This document shows, one piece after another, positions 20,177 through 32,214 of a stretch of DNA of 64,000 nucleotides. The position numbers and the translations under genes are program-made. The notes under the pieces were generated by a model. That model was not told where the DNA came from, ran no database searches, and saw only the letters and a program-made list of their open reading frames with translations. Location: NCBI GenBank assembly GCA_027603065.1, contig JADGJP010000022.1:248001-312000 (forward strand), in the 5' to 3' direction. How positions within the stretch are numbered: the stretch's first letter is position 1; the number at the start of each line of letters is the position of its first letter. Origin of the DNA: Geranomyces variabilis. Taxonomy: Eukaryota; Chytridiomycota; Chytridiomycetes; Spizellomycetales; Powellomycetaceae.

Positions 20177-21622
20177 ATGGAGCCAATAAGAGCCCTCGAG
20201 TTCTTCTCGGGCATAGGGGCGATGCACTATGGGCTTCAGTGGAGTGGTGCGCCCGGCGAGGTCGTTTGTTCTTTCGACATTTCACCGATACCGAACGCAT
20301 GCTACGCCTACAATTTCGGGTCGCAGAGCGTGCAAGTCGCTATCGAAAGCCTGTCAACGAAACGCTTGGCTTCGTACAATGCAAACGGTACTTGGAACGG
20401 CCAGCCTTCAATTCGGTGGAAATTGGTCGGCTAAGTGGTTCAGCCAGCTTGGTTCTTGAGTCCTCCATGTCAGCCCTTCACAGGAGGTGGGTGTCAACGA
20501 CCTACACTGCAACGACACTCTCCTCTCCGCACGTCCAACTAAAATCATCAAGCCGGCAAGCAGAAGGACGACCAAGACCCGCGGTGTAAAGGCATTCTAT
20601 GTCTCATATCCAAGCTCGCCGAGCTTCCCGTCCCGCCCACTTACATCTTCTTCGAAAACGTCAAAAACTTTGAAGACTCACGCACACGAGACACGCTCGT
20701 GGTGCAGCTGAAGACGCTGGGATACGATTTCGTCGAGTGGTTTCTCACTCCGCTGCAGATGGGGATTCCAAACGATCGCGGGCGGTATTTTCTTACGGCG
20801 AGAAAAGTGCGCGAGCGTGGCGATGCAGGGACGGTGGTTGATGTTCCGGAGCTGCATCTTCGGACTGCGTGGCCGGGAGGGGACAAGCCGCCACGCCCGG
20901 TCGAAGAGTTTTTGGAGGAGGATGCTGATGGCGAGCTTGTCAGGACGTATAAGATGCCGGATGCTTTTGTCAGGCGGCGGCAGGTCCTGAGTGATAATGG
21001 TGGGTTCGCCTTGCTGGAGAGCAAGCTGTGAGTGCAAACGAGCTTATCGTGCTTCCTTCGATTGAAGTCGTTGTGACGGGCAAGTCAACAAGAACGGCGT
21101 GCTTTACCAAAGCGTATGGGCACCATGGGCGAGGCGCCGGCTCTTACCTGCAGACAAAAGGGTTTGATGTGAGTTGACGATAGCCACGTAGGCCATCCGC
21201 AGGGTCCTTCCCTTTCACACAACGCCTTCCTTTACAGGATCCAATAGGGCTCAATGAGCCCGCCACCGCGGTCGACAGACTCGGCTTGCGCTACTTCACG
21301 CCAACAGAGTGAGTGATCTCATTACCGCGAAGTTAAAACTCCCGTAACTATCCAATTGACATCGATCTTTTGTCTCCTGTCTCGCTTTAGAATCGCCCGT
21401 TTGCATGCCTTCCCGATTGACGCTAAAGCCCCGCGCCCACCACGTCCAACTGCCCACTCATTCAGCTTCCCGCCCGACTTGAGCTTGGCACAGAAATGGC
21501 GTGTTCTGGGCAACTCTATGAACGTTGCAGTCGTTGGCAACTTAATGCGCGTTCTTTTCAATAAGGAGGAGTGGAATGAAATGAAAGCCTTCGAGGTAGA
21601 TTACCATAAGGTAGAAAAATAA
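20177..21622 (+). CDS. TRDMT1: tRNA (cytosine-38-C5) methyltransferase, Dnmt2/TRDMT1
   Basis: Six exons give 367 residues: 20177-20387, 20448-20486, 20553-21027, 21093-21168, 21238-21308, 21391-21622. Motifs in order: AdoMet-binding LEFFSGIGAMHYGL, the catalytic PPCQPF with Cys78, FFENVKNFE (ENV motif), GIPNDRGRYFL, then CFTKAYG and the C-terminal LRYFTPTEIARLHAFP and LGNSMNVAVV. These match Dnmt2 over its full length (human about 391) rather than DNA methyltransferases. Dnmt2 methylates C38 of tRNA-Asp and some other tRNAs. The 39-nt second exon carries the catalytic loop. The hairpin array begins 26 nt after the stop. Confidence 0.93.
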
Positions 21623-21647
21623 TATTGCGCAGCCATTGTCTTTGCCT

Positions 21648-22743
21648 TTACCACTCTCCGAAAATCCAAGTTATCAACGCGAGAAAGGGTTGCAGAGTTA
21701 TTATTGCGACTAAGCGGCATTTACTCGCTGTGATACTTGGCTTTGGATGGGCGGTAAAATAATGAGACCTCGCCGTGCAAAAGTTGCGCCGCGACCATTC
21801 AACCTGAGCCCATTACCACTCTCCGAAAATCCAAGTTATCAGCGCGAAGGTGTGGGCAGCCAAATGATAAAAACCTAGCAAAGTTTCCTTTCGCGGTGAT
21901 ACTTGGCTTTGGATGGGCGGTAACGAAGACAGGATGAAGGAAGACAGGCAGGCGCTGCCCATTACCACTCTCCGATAATCCAAGTTATCAGCGCGAGCAA
22001 AAGCCAGTCGAACAGAGAAGACAAGCGGTGATTCTCGTGATGATACTTGGTTATGGATGGACGGTAACGGGACAGGCCGAGGATGAAGCCAAGCAGAGAA
22101 GAGGAGGAACTGTTTCCCAGGCGCCGCCGTTACCACTCTCCAATAATCCAAGTTATCAGCGCAAGAAGGTTGCAAGTCGGATAACGACAAGCGATTATCT
22201 CGTGGTGGTACTTGGTTATGGATGGGCGGTAAAGGTCGGGTCGGAGAGATGCATCCCCCAGCGCTGCCATTACCACTCTCCGATAATCCAAGTTATCAGC
22301 GCGAGAAAATGCAAGTCGATCAAAGACAAGCGAGCGTCTCATGGTGATACTTGGTTATGGACGGGCGGTAAGTGACAGGCTGGAGAAGGCGGGACAGAGG
22401 AGAATCCCCCGGCGCTGCCCATTACCACTCTCCAATAATCCAAGTTATCAGGACGAGGAGGGCAAAAGTCATGTTTTGACAGCCGTGCTCTCCATCGTCG
22501 TGAAGCTTGGTTATGGATGGGCGGTAAAGTGACAGGCCGAGGAAAAGGAGGGATGGGAGCGGAAAGGGCGCAGCAGGACTCGCCCAACCCGGCACTGCCG
22601 GTTTACCACTCTCCGAAAATCCAAGTTATCAGCGCGAGCGAACGTCAGCGACTCTGCTGACGAGCAGGAAAGCTGATGCTGAGCCTGGGAAGACTGAGCA
22701 TGCACGTCACTCGCGGTGATACTTGGCTTTGGATGGGCGGTAA
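21648..22743. repeat. Tandem array of seven imperfect hairpin units
   Basis: Seven copies lie at 21648-21757, 21813-21923, 21962-22067, 22130-22232, 22270-22371, 22422-22527 and 22603-22743, with a spacing of 140-181 bp. Each opens with TTACCACTCTCC, then ATAATCCAAGTTATCA, and closes with TGATACTTGG then GGATGGGCGGTAA. The 3' arm is nearly the reverse complement of the 5' arm over about 35 nt, with the same small bulges in every copy. The inner loop differs in sequence and length. Spacers share GACAGG after the unit and CGCTGCC before it. No function is known to me. Minus-strand open frames across the array exist only because the arms repeat. Confidence 0.9.
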
Positions 22744-23264
22744 GAAGACAGCGGGCGGGGGATGGAGCGATGAAAAGCCGGACGAGGGATGAGGGATGAG
22801 AAAGGTAGGGGCGGGCAGACGGGGGATGCAGCCCTTTTTATGTTGTTGCAAAGCAGAGCACAAGCACAGGCCCTCGCGGGGCCTTGTTCATTTGCTGCAA
22901 AGGGGACGGGGGGATGCGCGGGCTGGGCCAACACTTCTCCTTTCTCTTCCTTTCACAAAGGACACGCGTGGGCGCTTGATGACACAATCAAACACACACA
23001 CACGCACGCACGCGAGCGCAGCAAAAGCAGACCCCTGAGGAGGACCTGTCAATTTTGCCAAAGCAACAAGGAGAATGAACAAGGGACGCTAGAGATTTCA
23101 TGGGGTTGCATTTATGTCTATCAAACTGTGTTTATGGCGGGGTCGCATTCCGGCGTCATCCCTTTCGCTTCTTTTTCTTTTGCTTGCGGGCTTTGACATG
23201 GCGCGGCGGACTCTGTGCGGCCTATGATGCGGAATAGGGAATTAATAAAATTTAATGCAAATAC
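22744..23264. other. Geneless stretch between the hairpin array and the MYND gene
   Basis: No coding frame is supported. It contains G-rich low-complexity sequence (about 22744-22830) and a CA/CG dinucleotide-like run (ACACACACACACGCACGCAC near 22995). The right end is presumably the 3' untranslated region of the minus-strand MYND gene. Confidence 0.5.
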
Positions 23265-26200
23265 TCAGAATGGCGAAAGCCCGAGTGTCGCCAAAAAGCG
23301 CACCTCCATATCGCTTGCCGTGCTGGATTCGGCAGTAGCAGCCGCGCTTGGCGCCGGAGGAGTAGCGACAGCAGCAGCAGCCACATTGGCCTGACTATCA
23401 CCACTGACAGGGCTCTTTGCAAATGCTGCAAAGCCCGATGCGGTCGCTATGGCAATTTTAGCATCTCCAGCTTCGGCAGCCGCAACAGCAGGAGCAATAG
23501 CTGCGCGTTTAGCAAGGCGCGCCGCCGCGCGTCGGGACTGTATCTCCTTCATCTTTGCAGCAAGCTCCTGCCGTTTTTCTGCGTCTGTCTTTCGCGAGGT
23601 GGGCACAGGCACTCCGCTCCGCGCTGCTGATATGTCGGGCGAGATGGCGGGTTCCGCCTGTGCGGCGGGCAAAGCTAATGTGGTTACTGGTGCATTTTGT
23701 GGCGGCTCTGAATCGCCACAGAGGCCAAGCTGCTCGTTGTACATTGTTTTATACGGGACTCCGTTTTCGAATAATACTGTAATGCCTCGGGGATGTAGCT
23801 TTTCCGGTGGCCGTTGACTGGCATCGAGCTGCTGGTCGAGCTTTCGTCCCAGTTCGTTCAGTCGGTCCACCACCACTCCGCCAGCATTACCACCAGCGGG
23901 CGGCGACTGCGCGGAAACTGGCACTTTCGGGGGGACCAGGCTCGCCGGCACATCTGATGGCCGCTCCGCAACTCCCGCCAACGCAGCTTTTGCGCACCAC
24001 CGCCCATGATCCTCTTTCCAATGCTCCATCTGGCAGCTCTTCCCGCAATACCGCACACACCTACAATTCTTGCAGATCGCCAAAGCTTCCCTCGAACCCA
24101 GCAAAGCGCAATACGCGCACCGTCGTTCAATGTCGCCGGAATCAACCGCATCCGCCCGCTGCGCGTCTTGATGCTGCAGCGCCGGCGGACGACGCAGCAT
24201 TCGCGTCATCCGCGTTGGCAAAACCGTGGACGGAAACCCATGGCATTCTGTGGACGGCACCGCAGGGGTTGCCGCCGTGAGTGCTTTCGCCGCAATGGAC
24301 GGGGACGACGACGCACGCGCAATGGCCGCTGACGCGGCGTCGAGGTCCCGAGGCTGCGTAGCCGGTGGCTTAGAACCAAGGACAAGAACCGTATGTCGTC
24401 CGGAAAATGGGTCCGGACACAGCATCCGGCTGGCGCAGATCTCGACGTAAATTTTATCGGGCTGGGCGAGAGAAGATGCGGATGCGGGGATGTGCGGTTC
24501 TTTGCCTGGTGCTGGTTTGCCCTCTTGCCGTGCTTGCGCGGCTTTGATGGCGTTGAGGTGCTGCGCGAGGATGCTTGCTGTTTTTGCGGCTGTGGCGTCA
24601 AGCGGTGGGGTTGGCGGCTGGGTCGGAGGTGTAGGGCGAGGCCAGAGTTTGGCAAACACCCCGTCGGCGTGAATGAGCGTGTTTTTGTCAAAGGAGACGC
24701 CACGATACCTGTCAAAAGAAAATCACAAATTTTGCTTGTGAGATCAATCACTCTCAAGTAAGAGCTTTGCATTCGCATGGCGAGCCTTACTTAAAAGGGC
24801 CATGTATAACCATCTCACTGTCCAGAGTGGCGCCCTCCTCCATCTCCAAGTGAAACCCAATCTTTGTCCCATTCACAAACTGATGCACCTCGACTGGCGC
24901 GCCAAACACCATCGGCCTCACATTCACCATGGCCAGGTGTCGATGCACATCACCACCAAGCCCTTCAGTCGGGTCCACGCAATGTAAAGCGGCCATCGAC
25001 GTAAGCTGTTCCAGGTCCTGGTCTTCAGTTGTCGTGCATGTATCTACTGCAGTTGCGGCGGCGGCGGTGGGATGAGCTTTGCTATTGTCGGCTGTGTGAT
25101 CGCGAGGCTCGAGGCCAGCGACAATAAGGCCGCGAACTTGGATTGCGACGCCGAAGGTGCCGTTAACGCGGCGGTAAGCTCCGCCGCCTAGAAGTACTAG
25201 GCCGGAGCCCAATGTGAAATACTGTGATGGCGGGAGTGTGGTCCATGTGATTGAAATTGGTTCCTGTGGCTTTGTCCCAATGAAAGCCTGGGCAGTCCCG
25301 TACCTGCGCACAAGGGCGAATAAACGCCGCGTTAGACGTTGGAGGAATATAATTTTGCCACAAATGGCCTTCTAATGGCTTTACCTGCTTGTGGCATGAA
25401 ATCCTTCCATCGTATTCGCGGCATGCATCAACCTGCACGGAAACGCCGCATACGCAGGCTCTACATCGCCGCACCCAAACGCCAGCTGGGATTTCAACGC
25501 ATCAAACACCTGTCCGCCCACCAACCGTGTTTGCGGCGACGATGATGTTGACGTCAACGGAGGCGGAGGACATCCATCGCGCATCGCATATGCAGTAATG
25601 GGAGGATCCAAAGCCGCGGGCCCACGCTCCGTTTTGGGAATCGCAGTTGCTTTGCGGCTGCGGTTGGTGCCTGGTTCCAGTACGGGCACGCGGTCGCTTG
25701 TATGCGGTAGACCCGTGCTGGTTGTCATGGTCCATCCTGCGGGAGCGGGTGCGGATGCTGCTGGTGGTGGTGGTGCTGCTGCTGTTGCTGTCACCCTGGG
25801 TGGAGCAACAACAGCGATTTTAGCTGATATTGCATTATCCGATGGCGGCGGTCCTTGCTTTGTCCGCAATGGCGGCGTCGGAGTCGCGCCCGTAAACGAA
25901 AACGGCGTCGGGAACGCAGGCGTGCGACGCGGCTGCGGTGGTTGTGTCGTCGTTGGCGTCGGTCGTGGTGGTTGGAACTGCAAAGCTGGTCGAGCCGGCG
26001 GGACCGTCTCACCCATTTCTGGCGGCGGCGGACCCTGCCTACCTTTTCCAGCAGCACTTGATCGCGCAGACGACGGCGTCTTGAAATGCCGACGTAATTT
26101 TGACTCGGCAGCCTCTGCAAGCCCTGGGCTGGGCGGGCAGTATACTTCGATCCCAGGCGGCGGGGCAAAGCATCCCGTGAAAAACGAGCCCTTTGCCGTT

Positions 26201-26538
26201 TGTAGCTGTTGCTGCGACGGTAGCGCATACGCTGGCAAAGCCGCAGAAGGATTCGCTCGGCGAGTTGGAGGTCGTGCAGGGCCAATAAATGCCGGCGCCG
26301 TTTCCCCTCCTGGCAGTACATATTGCTGCCCTCCTAGTCCCGGCGGGACAAAAAAAGGTTGAGGGAACGTGCCCGGCGAGTCGGACGGCAGGCTTCCAGC
26401 AAAGCTAGGGGCCGAATGACCTGTCGTAAATGAACCGCTGCCGCGCTCTTCAGATTGCAATGCAGTGTCGCCGTCTCCCTCCTTTCTCGTCACTGATGTA
26501 TGATTGCCCATTTGACGGTCAGTGGGCAGCAGGGCCAT
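23265..26538 (-). CDS. Large MYND zinc-finger protein, function unknown
   Basis: Three exons (25385-26538, 24791-25303, 23265-24708) join in phase to give 1036 residues. The N-terminal 370 residues are Pro/Ala/Thr-rich and likely disordered. A globular region follows (about 370-640), with segments such as QYFTLGSGLVLLGGGAYRR, VHQFVNGTKIGFHLEM and KIYVEICASRMLCP. A MYND finger then starts near residue 752 (CAYCALL...CKNCRCVRYCGKSCQMEHWKEDHGRWC, all metal ligands present), followed by an Ala-rich tail with a Lys/Arg helix (KRQELAAKMKEIQSRRA). MYND fingers bind Pro-rich peptides, and the protein's own N-terminus is Pro-rich. No SET or other enzymatic domain is seen. It is divergent to KXD1, with 236 bp between starts. 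Confidence 0.8.
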
Positions 26539-26774
26539 TCGAAGACGGAGAAGGAATAACGGAGCGGGCGTATCGCACTCGCTAAGCGAAAAACTAACAC
26601 AAGAAAGATTTTTTAGCCTCGGGTTTAAGATGCACGCAGGGTTAGGCTTAACCGTGCGGTGTAGGAATATGCAAAATCTGACAGCCGACGGAGCCGGACG
26701 CGCCTAGGGGTTACGTAATAGGATTTGACAACTCAACAACCGGTGCTCCTACGAACGGATCTTTGCTCTCGCTC

Positions 26775-27391
26775 ATGGACAATCGACAACGGAACTCGCC
26801 CGGGCGTGATAGCCAGCTGCCTCCACCGGCGCCGCCGCCGCCACTGGACACTGCCGCGCTGACGCGGTCGCATTCCTCCACCAGCAGTCTCGATTTGGAC
26901 TCCGACTCGGCCGCAAAGTCGCTGACGAAGGCGCTGGCCTCCGTGGTCGACGAGAATGCAATGATCACCATGCTTGCAAAGCAGCAGGACACGTAAAGTG
27001 ATCAGTAGCAATAGCTTCTCGCGATTTACGTGCCGACCGCGTACGCTCATTGGAGATCTGAACTGAAGTGGTTCACTAGGGTCGAGGTGCTGCGAAACAC
27101 GACGCAGACCCTGGAACGGTCAAACGATAGCTCCGCACTGCGCTACGTGCAATGCGCGGCGGTGCTCACGCAGCACACAGCGACGCTGAAAGAGATGAAA
27201 ACGGACTTGGAGGGCATTTTCAAGCGTATACGGTAACAAGCAGGCCGTGGCTAAAAGGACTCCTTACATCCTTTAGTCCTCATGCCTGCTCCTATAGAGC
27301 GCTCAAGGCAAAAGTCGCGATGCAACATCCCGCCGAGTATCGAGAAGTAGAGAAGGCGCGAGAGGCCGAAGACGAGGCGCTGGACGTTTAG
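26775..27391 (+). CDS. KXD1: KxDL-motif protein (BORC/BLOC-1-related subunit)
   Basis: Three exons (26775-26992, 27080-27232, 27298-27391) give 154 residues. After a Pro/Ser-rich N-terminus, the KxDL helical domain is clear: LASVVDENAMITMLAKQQ, then LTQHTATLKEMKTDLEGIF, KRIRALKAKVAMQHPAEY, with the KTDL motif in place. It aligns with human KXD1, but the acidic tail is shorter. The family is a coiled-coil subunit of BORC, which positions lysosomes, and in yeast of the endosomal BLOC-1 complex. The start at 26775 is the first ATG of the frame. Confidence 0.9.
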
Positions 27392-27761
27392 GCAGGTACA
27401 ATTGCGTCTTTTATACTTTTAGCCATGAAGTCAAAATTGGTTCTTTACGGATGCTTGGGGAAAAGGGAATCACAGCCCGCTTTACACATAGCGCTCTGCG
27501 TTTAGGTAGTCAGAATGAAAGGGGTGGAGGATACGCCACTACAGTGTCCAGCCTCAGTAAGGGGGCAGGGGATGACGGAGTGGGAATCAGGGAGTGAGCT
27601 GTGTGGAAACTGCTGTGGTGGCGATTCGCTGGCGAACAGCTGCATTCAGTTCAACAAAAACATTAGACATCTAGATCATGGGCACATTCCCGCGTTTGGC
27701 CGTAGACTTACCGAAAGGACATCATATGCCTCGCTTGCATCTACTCGGTCGGACACGCAAC
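27392..27761. other. Convergent intergenic region KXD1 / eRF1
   Basis: The 370 nt between two facing stop codons should hold both 3' untranslated regions. No coding frame or structured element was recognised. Confidence 0.5.
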
Positions 27762-29573
27762 CTAGTCACTGAGGTAGTCGTCCGAGTCGTAGCTCATTTG
27801 CGCAAAGTCAACCTTGTACCGGAGCAGACCGCCAATGCCACCAAAGCCCTTGACGAACTGCGAGCCTTCTTGCGACCGGTTGGTGACATATTCAAGCGTT
27901 GCGCCAAAATCTTTGTACTTTGTCGTAAACTTTGTCGGGGTAATGACAGATTGTCAGTTTTGCTTCTGTCAATGGGAGACCGCCACGGCCGAAACAGGAT
28001 GCTTACCCATTCAAGAAGTGGCTCCTTCTCGACTGTCTCGAGATCAACACCGGCTTCAGCATCTCGGAAATTGTCCATGTTCTTCTCATCCTCCTTCGTC
28101 ATGTGCTTGATGATAATCTCGCCCGTGGATGGGTTCTTGAGCGTGTATCGGCTGTGCTCAAGGTCTTCCCACACAATCAGTGTTTCCACCGCACCGAGAT
28201 CCAACGCTTTGAGAGTATCCTCAACACCATAGCATATTTTTCCAGTGTCTTGCGAGATTTCGTCGAAGTACTTCTGAATGAGCTTCTTCTCTTGGATGAA
28301 CTTAACGTTTTGAAGCACGTCCGAGCACAGCTCAATAGCCTGGTTAAAGCCGTTTTCTCCGCCGTAAGAAACATCCACGACGTTGATGATCTTTGCCGCG
28401 AGACGAGGGTCAAGTAGATCTGATTGACCAAGATCGGTCTTGAAATCCGCAGAACCAGCGAGCACGATACCCGCTACGTTGACTTTGTCGTTGGTAATGA
28501 AAAATTGCACGGCGAGTTCGCAAACCTTGCGAACGTAGTTGTGTCGCTTCTCTTCGCGAAGACGCGCAAAACGCAGCGCGGACTGACCACCACGGCCGTG
28601 CTTCTTGGGCAGGTCGACAGAAACTTTGTGAATAATCTCACGAGTGTTTCCGGCGAGTGTTCCAAAAAGCGACCCGTGACCGTCCATCACGATGAAACCA
28701 AACTTAGAGTCGCTCTCGAGCAGTTCGGAGAGTGCCTCAGTGTGAAATTTGTTGTCGCCTAAAAAACCACAATCGTCTAAATACGCTGCTAAGGTCCGAA
28801 TGGTCTGCCACGATGCCCGGGAAACTCACACATGTACAGCGACGTGTTGATGGGCTTAAACGGCGGGAAGTCAATGTTGACCTTCTTTTCCTTTCCTTCG
28901 TCTGTGAGAATAGTTCCGCAGTAAACAATGAGGCCGTTCGGTGGCACATTGTTGTACAGCTTGAGCCGCTGCTGGGTGGAGGTAATGGCGGAAAGGACAG
29001 AGAGACGGTTGACGCGCGACTTGATGTTGGACGCAGTGCCGTATTCGTCTGCCAACATCTTTGCCACTCGCGAAATCTGATCCTTTGGCTGCACAAATGA
29101 ACGGAAAACGAGGGTTAGGATGCTAGAAAAAGAACCACCCTGGCCCGTCGCATTTGCGTGCTTTCGCTCTAATCAGATCGCCGACAGCAATACGCCCTAG
29201 ACAAAGGCAACAGCGCGACCTCAGCAGAAGGCTTGCGACTCCCAATTTGTGCCAGGCGTTCTCTTTTGTCTCGTCCGTTGCCTTCGGGTCGCGGACGGGC
29301 ACACCCTCTACTTTTGTGGTCATTTAATGCCCCAGACTCCGTCTGAGAGAGCCAAGTCGATCCTCCTGTCTACCAATTCTAGACGAAGTTGTTCACTCCT
29401 CCTTCTTCCGCTCCCTGTTCTCTTTCTTTCTCCTTGCTGTCTGCTTTTCGCGCATGCGGAAAACGTACTGGAATGATAAGCGAGATCATGGAGGTACCGT
29501 TTCCTCGGGCCTGCTCGAGGCCCTTGATGAGCCTCTTCATCTTCCACAACTCTACGTTCTTGTCGTCGTCCAT
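27762..29573 (-). CDS. SUP45: Eukaryotic peptide chain release factor 1 (eRF1)
   Basis: Four exons (29469-29573, 28830-29088, 28007-28758, 27762-27929) give 427 residues. Stop-codon recognition motifs are intact: TASNIKS (NIKS at 56-59) and Y-x-C-x3-F, split by intron 2 and restored by splicing as YMCDNKF. The catalytic GGQ lies at 178-180 in [10 protein letters not shown]. The C-terminal eRF3-binding domain ([33 protein letters not shown]) and acidic tail are present. It recognises all three stops in the ribosomal A site and triggers peptide release, and the canonical motifs agree with the standard genetic code used throughout the window. It is divergent to NOG1. Confidence 0.97.
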
Positions 29574-30059
29574 TGCGAAAGGTCGGCGAGGGAGGGGTGA
29601 AAGAATGGAGGTTGCTTTTTTCGGAGAGAGAGCACGACGGAGAGAGGGAGGGATGATGGTTCGCCGGAACTCGTGACTGCGCCACCAATCCTAGAATCAG
29701 CATGAGAGGGTTTTTTTGACGCTTGCACAGCCACAGGACGGCTTGTGTGACGCTCTTTCGTCTCTTGTCCTGGTCGCTCCCTCGTTTTTCTTTTTTTTTC
29801 CCCCGCTGCTCGCTCAAGGCATCGTCGACAAGGCTTTCCATCCCCATTAGCCCTCGTCTACCTCGGCTACCAGGCGACCGCCCCGACCGCCGACCGCCCA
29901 TTTCCAGTCTGCGCTGAGCACTCCACTCGCCGCCACTCTCTCTCTCATTCACGCCGACCGCCGTCCGTTCTGGTCGCAGCCGCCCCTTAGCACCACTTGC
30001 CGCCGTTAGTTAGCCCGCCAAACCTACCCAGCTCTCTTTCCCCGTACTCCACCCCCGCA
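29574..30059. promoter_or_regulatory. Shared divergent promoter region, eRF1 / NOG1
   Basis: The 486 nt between two start codons of housekeeping translation genes contain no supported coding frame. The plus-strand side before NOG1 is strongly pyrimidine-rich (about 29740-30058), which is common in leaders of highly expressed fungal genes. No TATA box was seen. Confidence 0.45.
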
Positions 30060-32214
30060 ATGTCTATCTACAACTTTAAGAAGGTCCAGGTTGTGCCCAA
30101 TGGCCCGGACTTTATCGACATTGTCCTTTCGAAAATTCAGCGCAAGACGCCGACCGTCGTCCACGCCACGTACCAGATTGGCCGTATCAGGCAGTTCTAC
30201 ATGCGCAAAGTCAAGTTTGCACAGGACTGTTTTGACGAGAAGCTGGAGCAGATTTTGACCGATTTCCCGAAGCTCGATGTATGTATTTTCGCGCAAGGCA
30301 AGGTGCAATGTTCGCGCAGAGGCTCAACTGACTCTCCCTACTCGAATTGCAGGAAATCCACCCATTCTACTCTGACCTGATGAACGTGCTGTACGACCGG
30401 GATCACTACAAGCTCGCTCTTGGCCAGATCAACACCGCAAAGCACTTGATTGACAACGTTGCCAAAGACTATGCGCGCTTGCTAAAGTTTGGAGACTCGC
30501 TGTACCGTTGCAAACAGCTGAAGAAGGCCGCCCTTGGTCGTATGGCAACCGTTATGAAGCGGCAGAAGGACTCGCTTGCGTACCTGGAGCAGGTCCGCCA
30601 GCACTTGGCTCGTCTTCCCAGCATTGACCCAAACACGCGGACACTTCTCGTGTGCGGCTACCCGAACGTTGGAAAGTCTAGCTTTATGAACAAACTTACT
30701 CGCGCTGATGTCGAGGTTCAACCGTACGCTTTCACCACTAAGAGCTTGTTTGTCGGACACATGGACTACAACTACCTGAGGTGGCAGGTGAGCAGATTGA
30801 GCAGACAATCGCGTCTCCATGACCGAAGAGCAGCATTTCTCAAAACTGTATACTAGGTGATTGATACCCCGGGAATTCTCGACCACCCTCTCGAGGAGCG
30901 AAACACCATCGAGATGCAGTCCATTACTGCTCTCGCTCACTTGCGCGCTTGCATCATGTTCTTTATCGACCTCTCTGAAGAGTGCGGTTACTCTGTTGCC
31001 GACCAATGCAAGCTGTTCCACGCCATCAAGCCACTGTTTGCAAACAAACCCACGCTTCTTGTTGTTAACAAGATCGACGTGAAGCGCCCGGAAGATCTCG
31101 ACGAGGAGCGCAAGGCTCTCTTGGATGAGATTCTGGCACAGCCTGACGTGACTATGGCGCAGATGAGCACGTTCACTGATGAAGGTGTTATGGATGTTAA
31201 GGCGACAGCTTGCACCCAGCTCCTCGCCTCGCGGGTCGAGATGAAGATGAAGGGCAACAAGGTTAATGACATTATCAACAAATTGCACCTCTCGCAACCG
31301 GTTGCTCGCGACGACCGCGACCGTCCTGCGGCCGTACCGGAAGCCGCGCTCACCCGCGCCAAGTACGACCCCAACGACCCGAACCGCCGCCAGCTCGAGC
31401 GCGATCTCGAGAAGGAGCAAGGTGGGGCGGGAGTGTTCAACGTGGACCTCAAAAAGATCTACATGCTCGACAACGACGAGTGGCGGTACGACACGATCCC
31501 GGAGATCATGGACGGCAAGAACGTGCAGGACTTTGTCGACCCGGAAATCGAGGCGAAGCTCGATGCGCTGGAACGCGAGGAGGAGCGTCTCATTGCAGAG
31601 GGTTTCTACGACTCGGAAGAAGAGGTCATCGACGAGGCCGAGCAGGATCTCCGCGACGCGGCGGCCGAGATCCGCTCCAAGAAGGATTTGATTGTGCAGG
31701 CGCACCGCGCCAGCAAGGGCAAGAACAGGCCGTCAATCCCGATCAAGGCGCGCACGTCGGCGCGGACTGTGGAGGGCTTGCAGACGCACCTTGCGTCTAT
31801 GGGTGTGGGTTCCGATGCGGCTGCGGACCGTGCACGGAGCCGGACGCGCAAGCGTGCGCGCTCTGAGAGCAGAGTTGGGGAGGACATTGTGCGTGGGGAC
31901 AGCCAGGCACCTGCAAAGAGGCAGGCGGTCAGCCAGGTCCGCGATCGTTCGACAATGGGTCTGCGGAACTCTTCGGTATGTCTGCGCAGTGACAAATTTC
32001 GGAGAATTGGATTTGTGGAGATGTGTTACTTACGCCTGCTACCGTGTGGTTCTCTCTATAGCAAAAAGCGGTTGCCGAAAAGATCAAGGTCCGGTCGCAG
32101 ACGCAATCCAACTTGCTCGCCAAGGCGGGAGAGTCCGATCGCGCGATCAAGACCAAAATGCCCAAGCACTTGTTCTCTGGAAAGCGTGGCAATGGTTCCG
32201 CCAGTCACCGTTAA
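30060..32214 (+). CDS. NOG1: Nucleolar GTP-binding protein 1 (NOG1), 60S ribosome assembly
   Basis: Four exons (30060-30278, 30353-30787, 30857-31975, 32062-32214) give 641 residues, close to yeast Nog1 (647). It shows the N-terminal helical domain typical of Nog1, G1 GYPNVGKSS (about 175-183), G3 DTPG (221-224), G4 NKID and SSS/TDEG-like G5. A long charged C-terminal extension follows (YDSEEE, then basic [13 protein letters not shown]). Nog1 is a GTPase that inserts its C-terminal tail into the peptide exit tunnel of pre-60S particles in the nucleolus. The start at 30060 gives the conserved MSIYNFKKV beginning. Confidence 0.97.

Noticed and set aside
21813-22705. Minus-strand open frames through the hairpin array that repeat ADNLDYRRVV-like segments
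   Set aside because: The repeated peptide comes only from the repeated DNA arms; frames shift between units and the loops do not keep a common frame.
21648-22743. CRISPR-like reading of the array (short conserved repeats with variable spacers)
   Set aside because: The genome is eukaryotic with spliceosomal introns, the repeats are paired inverted arms spaced about 150 bp apart, and no cas genes are present.
25598-26362. Gly-rich 254-codon plus-strand frame
   Set aside because: Antisense of the Pro/Ala-rich N-terminus of the MYND protein.
30482-31705. 407-codon minus-strand frame opposite NOG1
   Set aside because: Antisense shadow of a conserved gene with strong codon bias; no domain seen.
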